From Sphingobium sp. Z007 (GTDB taxonomy: Bacteria; Pseudomonadota; Alphaproteobacteria; Sphingomonadales; Sphingomonadaceae), in the NCBI RefSeq assembly GCF_900013425.1, contig NZ_FBXK01000005.1, positions 1,178,001 through 1,242,000 on the forward strand: DNA of 64,000 nucleotides, given 5' to 3'. Of this stretch, positions 15,442 to 22,722 are shown in pieces; the stretch's first letter is position 1, and every line of letters starts with the position of its first letter. The notes below the pieces were generated by a model. It worked only from the letters and a program-made list of their open reading frames with translations, was not told where the DNA came from and did no database searches. The translations under genes and the position numbers were made by a program.

Positions 15442-17642
15442 TTGCGCTCTCCGCTCGCCGGTATCTCGACCGGCCGCACCACGCCGCTGGACTGGCGGAC
15501 GGTGGGTTCGATGACCTCCACCGGTGTGCCTGCAACCGGCGCTACGACCGAATCGTTCGGCTGTGGCGGCAACGGCGGCGTCGCGCCCATATAATCGCGC
15601 ACCAGCTCGTCGATGGTCGGTTCGACATCGGGGTTGCGCTGCAACTGCATCCCCCGGACATAGCCATAGCGCTGCTGCGTCAGCCGCTGCGCGTCCTCCT
15701 TCGATCGCAGGATCGTCGGCCGGATGAAGACCATCAAATTCGTCTTGGTCCGGCTCTTGCTGCGCGACTTGAACAATTCGCCCAGCCCCGGAATGTCGGA
15801 TAGCAGCGGGATGCGCTCGATCGTCTTGCGCTCATTATCATCGAGCAGGCCGCCCAACGCCAATATCTCGCCGTCATCGACCGTGACCGTCGTCTCGATC
15901 TCGCGCTTGTTGATGATAAGGTCGCTGCTGGAGTTGCTGACCGGCCCGGCCACGCTCGACACTTCCTGGCGCAGGAACAGCTTGATCGCGCCGCCGGTGT
16001 TGATCTGCGGCTTCACCTCCAGCTTGATGCCGACATCCTGGCGCTGGACGGTGCGGAACTGGTTGTCGAAATTCTGGCTCAGCGCCTCGCCGGTGGTCAC
16101 CGGCACCTGTTGCCCGACCAGGATCGACGCCTTCTGATTGTCCAGCGTCATCACGGACGGGGTGGAAAGCAGGTTGCTTTCGGTATCGGACTTCACCGCG
16201 TTGATGATCGCGCCGAAAATGCCATTCTTGCCGATGCTGCCGCCAAGGCCCAGTATCGCGCCGGTCGCGCTGGTCAGGCTGCTGATCGCCGATTCCTGCA
16301 ATGTGCTGGCGAGATCGCCGCTATTCTGCACCTCCGTCGTGGTGCGGGTGCCGTCGGGGGCGACCACGGTGGTCGTCGTCGTGCCAAGCTGGGTCGCGCC
16401 ATAGGCACCCGCCAGCGTCAGCAGATTGGGGGAGGCGTTAGAGTAATTGCTCGCGGCAAAGCCAGTCGATGTGCTGCCCAGCAGGAACTGGACGCCCAGC
16501 TTCTTGGCCGCCGCATCGCTGATCTCGACGATGATCGCTTCGACCAGCACCTGCTCACGGCGGGTGTCGACCTGACGGATGGTTTCGCCCAGCATCCGCT
16601 GCACGTCGCTGTTGGCGGCCACGATGATCGCGTTTGCGCCCTCATAGCGGGTGACGATCGCCGGGCCACGGGTGGAAATGCCGCCGCCGCTGGACGAGGA
16701 CGACGACGATGCCGCCGCGACCGGCGCAGCCGCCTGCGCGGCGGGGGCACCGCTAGCCGCCGGCGTGGACGCCGTCACCGGCTGGCTGGTCGATTGGCCA
16801 ACCAGTTGCTGCAACACCGGCAGCAGCTTTTCGGCATCCGCATGTTCCAGCCAATAGACGCGGATTTCCGTGCCGCTTGCCGCCTGCTGATCCAATTGCC
16901 GCGCCATCGCGGCCAGTCGGGCGACGGTATTGGCGTCGCCCCGGATCGCGACGGCGTTGCTGCTGTCGATCGGCACCACGGTCGCGGCCGACGGCGCGGC
17001 ATTCTCGCCACCGCCACTGGTAGCCACCAGCGCCTGGAGCGAGGTCGCGATTTCGCGCGCGCCAGCATTTTTCAGCATCACCATCTGCGTCGCGGACGTA
17101 TCGCGATCAATGCGCGCGATCACCTGACGGATGCGCACGATATTGTCGGCATAGTCGGCCACGACCACGCTGTTGCCCGCGCGGTTGGCGGTGACCGATC
17201 CTTCCTTGCTGACCAGCGGACGCAGCGTTTCCAGCGCGCTCGCCGCGTCGATGGAGCGCAGGCGAAACACCTCCGTCACGAAGCTGTTGCGGCTGGCTCC
17301 ACGGCCCACGGCGCTGGGCTGGCCCGCCGCGCCATCGGCCGGCTGGATGCGGTATGCGCCGCCGGGTGCGGGCACCGCGACCAGACCGTTGGCGCGCAGG
17401 GTGGACAGCACGATCTCGAAATATTCGGACCGCGAAAGCGGTCGATCAGTCACGACCGACACCTTCCCCTGCACCTTGTTGTCGATGATAAACGTCCGCC
17501 CGGTCACCCGCGCTGCATCCTGGATGAAGGCGCGGATGTCGGCGTCGCGGACGTTGAGCGTCTGCTGGGCCATCAGCGGCGTTGCAATCGGTGCAGCCAG
17601 GGCAAGTGCGGTGGCGGCGGTAAGGAGAAATTTGCGGGTCAT
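15438..17642 (-). CDS. gspD: Type II secretion outer-membrane secretin D
   Basis: A 734-residue secretin forming the outer-membrane channel. A signal peptide is followed by N0 (LNVRDADIRAFIQDAARVTGRTF), N1-N3 repeats with a long Ser/Ala-rich insertion, and the secretin domain (VPVTTGEALSQNFDNQFRTV, QRQDVGIKLEVKPQI, then EIETTVTVDDGEILALGGLL). An S domain closes the protein. Its ATG overlaps the gspC stop by 4 bases. No pilotin gene was recognised nearby. Confidence 0.96.
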   Translation of the reverse strand: MTRKFLLTAATALALAAPIATPLMAQQTLNVRDADIRAFIQDAARVTGRTFIIDNKVQGKVSVVTDRPLSRSEYFEIVLSTLRANGLVAVPAPGGAYRIQPADGAAGQPSAVGRGASRNSFVTEVFRLRSIDAASALETLRPLVSKEGSVTANRAGNSVVVADYADNIVRIRQVIARIDRDTSATQMVMLKNAGAREIATSLQALVATSGGGENAAPSAATVVPIDSSNAVAIRGDANTVARLAAMARQLDQQAASGTEIRVYWLEHADAEKLLPVLQQLVGQSTSQPVTASTPAASGAPAAQAAAPVAAASSSSSSSGGGISTRGPAIVTRYEGANAIIVAANSDVQRMLGETIRQVDTRREQVLVEAIIVEISDAAAKKLGVQFLLGSTSTGFAASNYSNASPNLLTLAGAYGATQLGTTTTTVVAPDGTRTTTEVQNSGDLASTLQESAISSLTSATGAILGLGGSIGKNGIFGAIINAVKSDTESNLLSTPSVMTLDNQKASILVGQQVPVTTGEALSQNFDNQFRTVQRQDVGIKLEVKPQINTGGAIKLFLRQEVSSVAGPVSNSSSDLIINKREIETTVTVDDGEILALGGLLDDNERKTIERIPLLSDIPGLGELFKSRSKSRTKTNLMVFIRPTILRSKEDAQRLTQQRYGYVRGMQLQRNPDVEPTIDELVRDYMGATPPLPPQPNDSVVAPVAGTPVEVIEPTVRQSSGVVRPVEIPASGERK

Positions 17643-18508
17643 TGGCCTTGCACTATGATGTTGACCGATGCCACGGCAGCGCCGCGCTCGACGGTGAGGG
17701 AAAGGCGCGCGCCGGGCGCGATCTGGTTCTGTAGAGCCTGGAGATCACCGGTCGATCCGATCGGCTGGCCGTTGATCTGGCTGATGATATCACCTGGCCG
17801 GAAGCCTGCGCTCGCGAAACCCGGCCCCTTGGCCGTGACGGCAAGGCCGGTAACGCGGCCATTCTGCAGTCGTGGAGCAAATCCGATGTCGCGCTTCAGG
17901 CTATCCACGGTCGGGCCTGCGCCCGGTGCTGCGGGCGGCGGTGGCGCGGCGCTCTGCCAGCCTGCGCCCTGCGCCGCGGCAGATTCGGCTTCGGGCGCCG
18001 GGGTCGATTGATCGATGAAAATCTGTTCTTCCGCGCCGCCCCGGTCGATCGTCACATGGTCGAACGCCACGGCCTTCAGCAACACGCCGGGCATGATTTC
18101 GTCGCCCACGGCGAAGCTGTTCTGCACCCCATCGGGCGCGGCGATGATGGCCGATCCAAGGCCCGACCCTTCATTCAACCGCACGCCATAGAGGGTCAGC
18201 GCCAGCGAAGTGACGACGCCATTGCCCGTCTGCTGCGGCGCGCCGGTGCGGAAAAAAGGATCGAAGCTGGCGAACAGGGCCTGCCGCGCGCCGGGCGACA
18301 GGATTTGCGCCTGCCGCCCTTCCCAGGGACCAAAGCTGCCGACCGGCACGACGACCGCCCAGACCAGCCGCACCAGTTGCAACGCCAGCAGGACAAGCAG
18401 CGCCCGTTCGATCAGCGCCAGCCAGTCAAACCCACGCGCCGGCCCCGCCCCGTCTCGGGCGAAGCGCCGTGTAACCCCTTTGATGCTATCGCCCAATGGC
18501 ACGCGCAT
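17639..18508 (-). CDS. gspC: Type II secretion protein C (inner-membrane PDZ protein)
   Basis: The first gene of the operon, 289 residues. A transmembrane helix near residue 35 is followed by a homology region that docks on the secretin N0 domain, a Pro/Ala-rich linker, and a C-terminal PDZ domain (GPGFASAGFRPGDIISQINGQ, ALQNQIAPGARLSLTVERG). It helps select substrates. The operon promoter must lie in the 18509-18687 gap, where a four-heptamer PhoB box is found 48 bases from the start codon. Confidence 0.92.
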   Translation of the reverse strand: MRVPLGDSIKGVTRRFARDGAGPARGFDWLALIERALLVLLALQLVRLVWAVVVPVGSFGPWEGRQAQILSPGARQALFASFDPFFRTGAPQQTGNGVVTSLALTLYGVRLNEGSGLGSAIIAAPDGVQNSFAVGDEIMPGVLLKAVAFDHVTIDRGGAEEQIFIDQSTPAPEAESAAAQGAGWQSAAPPPPAAPGAGPTVDSLKRDIGFAPRLQNGRVTGLAVTAKGPGFASAGFRPGDIISQINGQPIGSTGDLQALQNQIAPGARLSLTVERGAAVASVNIIVQGQ

Positions 18509-18555
18509 GGCGTCGAATAACCCCCATCATTGTGCCAGCCTGCTAAGCAAATGTT

Positions 18556-18595
18556 TTGACTGCTAGATGACAATCATATGACGTTAATATGACAC
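18556..18595 (-). promoter_or_regulatory. Four-repeat PhoB box upstream of gspC
   Basis: On the minus strand the heptamers GTGTCAT, ACGTCAT, TTGTCAT and CAGTCAA occur in order, each separated by exactly 4 bases (11-bp period). This is the CTGTCAT-N4 direct-repeat architecture bound by PhoB. Orientation and distance fit control of the gsp operon. The box also lies 93 bases before the divergent dioxygenase gene. Confidence 0.85.
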
Positions 18596-18687
18596 GGTTG
18601 ATGTGATGCCATGTTGCGTGCATTTCCTCCAATGAAACTTAGCTACGGCATCCTCTGCCGATAGATGCATATTCATCAGGAAATGCC

Positions 18688-19347
18688 ATGACGGACCTGA
18701 CCGCCGCGCCCCCCGCCCCTACCGCGACCGACGCCGACCCAGCCTGGATCGCCGGCCATCCGCGCATCCAGCGGGTGCCGAACCGCGATCTGACACTGTT
18801 CATCCAGCGTGGCTTCCTGGACGCGACCGAATGCGCCGGACTGATCGATCGGATCGACGCGAAACGACGCCCGTCCACCATAGCGGACGCCAATGGCGAC
18901 GGCTATTTTCGCACCAGCGAGACTTGCGACCTCGACCATGCCGATCCCTTCGTCGCCGCCATCAATGCGCGGCTGGACGCTTTTGCCGGGATAGCGACGT
19001 CCTATGGCGAACCGATCCAGGGGCAGCGATACGATGTCGGCCAGGAGTTCAAGGCGCATACCGATTATTTCGACCCGAAGGGGTCTGACTATGCAAAATA
19101 TTGTTCAATGGCGGGCAATCGCACCTGGACGTTGATGGTCTATCTGAACGAACCCGCGGCCGGCGGCGCGACCCGCTTCACCAAGATCGGCAAGACCATC
19201 CATCCCGAAAGCGGCAAGCTGCTCGCCTGGAACAACCGCGACGCATCGGGCGCACCGAACCCTGCCAGCCTCCACCATGGCATGAAGGTGCGGTCCGGCG
19301 TGAAGCATGTCATTACCAAATGGTATCGCGAGCGCCCCTGGGGCTGA
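18688..19347 (+). CDS. Prolyl 4-hydroxylase-type 2OG-Fe(II) dioxygenase
   Basis: A soluble 219-residue iron/2-oxoglutarate oxygenase. The metal triad is visible as HTDYFD (His, Asp) and, near the C terminus, GVKHVITKWYRERPW (His); the Lys/Arg after it binds 2-oxoglutarate. NRTWTLMVYLNEPAAGGATRF is the central P4H strand block. Bacterial members hydroxylate Pro or other residues in small proteins, and the substrate here is unknown. It is divergent from gspC across the PhoB box, so phosphate control is possible but unproven. Confidence 0.88.
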   Translation: MTDLTAAPPAPTATDADPAWIAGHPRIQRVPNRDLTLFIQRGFLDATECAGLIDRIDAKRRPSTIADANGDGYFRTSETCDLDHADPFVAAINARLDAFAGIATSYGEPIQGQRYDVGQEFKAHTDYFDPKGSDYAKYCSMAGNRTWTLMVYLNEPAAGGATRFTKIGKTIHPESGKLLAWNNRDASGAPNPASLHHGMKVRSGVKHVITKWYRERPWG

Positions 19348-19353
19348 CCCCGG

Positions 19354-20793
19354 TCAGGTCCAGAAACGGCGCGCATCGACGAGGTCGCCATGCGCGATCG
19401 CCGCTGCGGCGACCAATTCCGCCTTCTCCACCCCGCCCGTCCCGATATCGCACGGCAGTCCGTGTCGGGCCAGCGTCGCGGGCGTCGTCACCAGATCGTT
19501 GAGCGCGCCCAGCGCATCCTGCATGCTTTCCAACTTGTCCAGAAAGGCCTTGTGCCGCCGACGACGCTTCTGTTTTCCGTCGAACAATCCGGCAAAAAAC
19601 TCAGCGCCATAGCGCAGCCTCTTGGCATCCTTGCGCACGCTATGACGCGCCTCGTCGCTCAGCCGCATCATATGTCTGCCCCCTTTGGCAATCCCCTTGC
19701 GCAGCTTGCGCAGGCCCGTCGCGGCGAAGGGGACGACCGACCGACCGGCCTTCGCGTCCAGACCCGCGCCCAGCGCCATCCATTCCACCAGGTCGAGCAG
19801 CACCATCCGCACCCGCGCCGATTCCAGCCATTGCAGCACGCGGTCGTGCGCCTGCCCCTGCGCCACCGCCAGCCGCGCGCGGGCCGCGTCGCCGCCAATC
19901 CGCGGCGCCAGCACGTCCAGGTCGCGCGCTTCGCCCAACACACCCGCCAGCCAGCGTAATTCGCGCTGGAATCGGGCCACGTCCGCCGCCTGCAAGACCG
20001 GCTTGAACAACTTCAACGCGGATCGCAGTCGCCGGATCGCGACTCGCGCCTGGTGCAGCGCTTCGGCCGTATATTGGTCCAGCAGCAGCGCCTCGTTCAG
20101 CCGATAATGGCGCAGGCATGCCGCGACGATCCGCAGGAAGGCCTGACGGATGCTCATAGTGGGGTCCAGCGCCACCTTCTCCGCCTTCACCGCCGCCGGT
20201 AACGCCTGCGTCAGTCGATAGCCGCGCTCGGCCTTGCTAAGCACGCCGGGCCGCACGGCGATGTCAGCATCGATCCGCCGCGCCAGCGCGAACAGCGCCG
20301 CCGGTTCGCCGGCCTTCAATTCCAGTTCGATCTCGCAGATCGCCTGTTCCCGCCCGTTCGCCAGCACCGCGCCGCGATCCAGCACCAGTTCGATGGTGGC
20401 GCTGTCCTGCTTCACCATCCACGTCCGGCGCTGCACGTCCACGGTGAACAGCCGGTCCACTTGCCCCACGGCCTCGCCCAGCAGCGCCGCGACAGGCGTG
20501 CGATCGTCCAGCACCGGCGTGACACCGCGCACCGGCATCTCCCATTCGTCCCGCGCGAACAGGCCCGCGCCATCGCGCCCATCGGCCTTCACTGTCTGGA
20601 CACGGCGGCGGCCCGTTCGGCGGATGCGCAGGCTCATGCCCCGCTTGCCCAGTTGCTGGTCGGGCGTGTCGAAATAGATGGCGTGCAGCGCCGCCGTCTG
20701 GTTCTCCATTGGCAGCGACGGCCATGATGCGAACATCTCCGCCGCTTGCGGCATCAGGTCCAGCTTCAATTCAATTTCCGGTTGCAAGCGCAT
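19354..20793 (-). CDS. CYTH-CHAD inorganic triphosphatase
   Basis: A 479-residue two-domain protein. The N-terminal CYTH domain (about residues 1-200) has the EIELKL (ExExK) signature and paired Arg/Lys strands, and hydrolyses triphosphate-type substrates. The C-terminal CHAD domain (about 215-479) is a helical bundle with conserved His/Arg (LHQARVAIRRLRSALKLF, RHSVRKDAKRLRYGAEFF) that binds polyphosphate. The polyphosphate link is notable next to a putative Pho regulon, but the gene is convergent with the dioxygenase and no Pho box lies directly before it in its own direction. Confidence 0.9.
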   Translation of the reverse strand: MRLQPEIELKLDLMPQAAEMFASWPSLPMENQTAALHAIYFDTPDQQLGKRGMSLRIRRTGRRRVQTVKADGRDGAGLFARDEWEMPVRGVTPVLDDRTPVAALLGEAVGQVDRLFTVDVQRRTWMVKQDSATIELVLDRGAVLANGREQAICEIELELKAGEPAALFALARRIDADIAVRPGVLSKAERGYRLTQALPAAVKAEKVALDPTMSIRQAFLRIVAACLRHYRLNEALLLDQYTAEALHQARVAIRRLRSALKLFKPVLQAADVARFQRELRWLAGVLGEARDLDVLAPRIGGDAARARLAVAQGQAHDRVLQWLESARVRMVLLDLVEWMALGAGLDAKAGRSVVPFAATGLRKLRKGIAKGGRHMMRLSDEARHSVRKDAKRLRYGAEFFAGLFDGKQKRRRRHKAFLDKLESMQDALGALNDLVTTPATLARHGLPCDIGTGGVEKAELVAAAAIAHGDLVDARRFWT

Positions 20794-20871
20794 CTCCTGC
20801 CATCACCCCACCCCGGCGTATGTCTTAGCACAGACGGCTTTAACCATGGAAATGGCGATCGAGTCTCCAAA

Positions 20872-20922
20872 CTGTCATTTTAACGACGCCATCTTGTCAC
20901 AGAAGAAGCATCAGCCTGTCAT
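20872..20922 (+). promoter_or_regulatory. Putative PhoB site array upstream of the lipoprotein gene
   Basis: CTGTCAT (20872), TTGTCAC (20894) and CTGTCAT (20916) are spaced exactly 22 bp apart, two helical turns or twice the 11-bp PhoB period. They point toward the gene at 21033. The half-sites in the intermediate 11-bp positions (ACGACGC, GAAGCAT) are weak. Confidence 0.65.
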
Positions 20923-21032
20923 CTGCCGCGCCTAACTGCCCGTCCTGAGGGCGACAGGGGGCGTTGTCCGAGTCGAAATTCCCCTGCGCTCCGCACTTCA
21001 ACCATCCCGGCAAGCACCGGAGCGGAGACGAC

Positions 21033-22631
21033 ATGGCCAAGATTAACCGTATCCAAACGATCCTGATGGCGAGCTGCGCCTGCGTGGGCCTGAGCGCCTG
21101 CGGTGCCGACGACATCGCTTCGCCGGGCGAAGGCACGATCGTTATTCCCGCGCCGACTCCGACGCCTACGCCGACCCCCACGCCCACGCCGACCCCCACG
21201 CCGACCGCGGTGACCCCGGCGGCCAACTGCCCGGCCATCGCCGGCCCCAACCAGCTGAGCGATCTGGGCACCATCACGGATGGCACCAACACCTGGCGTA
21301 ACTGCGCCTTCCCGGCGCGCTTCACCGCGACGACGGCGATCGCCAAGACCACGGGCGTCATCTATTCGCTGCCCGGCCGCGTCGATGTCGGCACCGACCA
21401 GGGCGCCGCCACCACCAACACCGACGTCACGCTGAACATCGATCCGGGCGTCGTCGTCTTCGCCAGCACCGGCAACGCCTATCTGGCGGTCAACCGCGGC
21501 AACAAAATCAACGCCGTGGGCAGCGCCACCGCACCGATCATCTTCACCAGCCGTGAAAACGTCACCGGCGCCTCGACCGACCAGTCTTCGGGCCAGTGGG
21601 GCGGCATCGTGCTGCTCGGCCGTGCGAAGATCACCGACTGCCAGGCCCCGGCCGCAGCGCCCGGCACCATCGCCTGCGAACGCGATACCGAAGGCACCAG
21701 CAACGCCCTCTATGGCGGCGCGAACGATGCCGACAGCTCAGGCCGCCTCAGCTACGTCCAGATCCGCTATTCGGGCTTCGTCCTGGCGGATGCGCGCGAA
21801 TTGCAGGGCCTGACCCCGTCGGGCGTCGGCAGCGGCACCGTGATCGACCATATTCAGGTCCACAACAGCTCCGACGACGGCATCGAAGCGTTCGGCGGCA
21901 GCTTCAACATGAAGTATCTGGTGCTGACCGGCAACGAAGACGATAATCTGGACACCGACGTCGGCTTCCGCGGCACGGCCCAGTTCGTCATCTCCGCCCA
22001 GCGCGAAGGCAATAATATCGGCGACACCTTCCTTGAAACCGACTCGAACGGTTCGGCCACCAACAGCAACGCCAGCGAAGACGCGCTGCCCCGCCAGTAT
22101 CTCAAGGTCGCCAACTTCACGCATATCCAGCGGTCGAACACCGGTGACGATGGCGCATCGATGCTGCTGCGCGGCGGCGCCGACCTGGCGCTGGTCAACG
22201 GCATCATCATCAGTCCCAACCAGAGCTGCCTGCGCATCAACGGCGCCGCTGCGGTCCGTGACGCCGACACCACGCTGCAGGACGCCGGCAAGCCGCGCTA
22301 CCTGTCTGTCGTGATGCAGTGCAACACCACCCCGTTCAAGGGCACCGGCACGGGCGTCGACGCCGCCCTGGTCCAGTCGATCTTCACGGCCGGCGCGAAC
22401 AGCAGCTTCACCTACACCCCGTCGCTGACCAGCCTGTTCATCAACGGCGCGACCGAAACCGCCGTCGTCGCGATCGACCCCAAGACGATCGATACGGCCT
22501 TCACCACGACCGCCTATGTCGGCGCGGTCAAGGACAGCAGCGACACCTGGTACGCCGGCTGGACCTGCAACTCGGTGAGCGCCAGCTTCGGCAGCACCAG
22601 CAAGAACTGCACGGCAATCCCGACCACCTGA
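21033..22631 (+). CDS. ElpS-like secreted lipoprotein, beta-helix type
   Basis: A 532-residue lipoprotein. The signal peptide ends in lipobox LSAC, a (Pro-Thr)9 linker follows, and then a long domain rich in Asn, Gly and Asp with repeats of beta-helix character (HNSSDDGIEAFGGSFNMKYL, GNEDDNLDTDVGF). The ATG at 21033 (GGAG 10 bases upstream) is chosen because it starts the signal peptide. Gene order with a TonB receptor and a nearby T2SS recalls Caulobacter ElpS, a T2SS-exported, phosphate-starvation lipoprotein. That comparison is from memory. Ligand and activity are unknown. Confidence 0.75.
   Translation: MAKINRIQTILMASCACVGLSACGADDIASPGEGTIVIPAPTPTPTPTPTPTPTPTPTAVTPAANCPAIAGPNQLSDLGTITDGTNTWRNCAFPARFTATTAIAKTTGVIYSLPGRVDVGTDQGAATTNTDVTLNIDPGVVVFASTGNAYLAVNRGNKINAVGSATAPIIFTSRENVTGASTDQSSGQWGGIVLLGRAKITDCQAPAAAPGTIACERDTEGTSNALYGGANDADSSGRLSYVQIRYSGFVLADARELQGLTPSGVGSGTVIDHIQVHNSSDDGIEAFGGSFNMKYLVLTGNEDDNLDTDVGFRGTAQFVISAQREGNNIGDTFLETDSNGSATNSNASEDALPRQYLKVANFTHIQRSNTGDDGASMLLRGGADLALVNGIIISPNQSCLRINGAAAVRDADTTLQDAGKPRYLSVVMQCNTTPFKGTGTGVDAALVQSIFTAGANSSFTYTPSLTSLFINGATETAVVAIDPKTIDTAFTTTAYVGAVKDSSDTWYAGWTCNSVSASFGSTSKNCTAIPTT
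21153..21206 (+). repeat. (Pro-Thr)9 coding repeat
   Basis: Nine tandem CCN-ACN codon pairs encode a Pro-Thr linker just after the lipid-anchor Cys. The near-identical 6-base units could vary in number by slippage. Confidence 0.9.
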
Positions 22632-22652
22632 TCGAACCCACGACCTCAACAG

Positions 22653-22691
22653 GGGCGGGGGAGCGTTACGCAGCGCTTCCCCGCCCTCTTT
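22653..22691 (+). terminator. Hairpin between lipoprotein and TonB receptor genes
   Basis: A 13-bp stem with one mismatch (GGGCGGGGGAGCG / CGCTTCCCCGCCC) and a short loop is followed by TCTTT. The T run is weak, so it may attenuate rather than stop transcription into the receptor gene. Confidence 0.7.
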
Positions 22692-22722
22692 GCACTGAAT
22701 TTTCCCAAGGGGGATATATAGC

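Noticed and set aside
16110..18011. 633-codon plus-strand frame
   Set aside because: Antisense to gspD and gspC, whose minus-strand products match their families along the full length.
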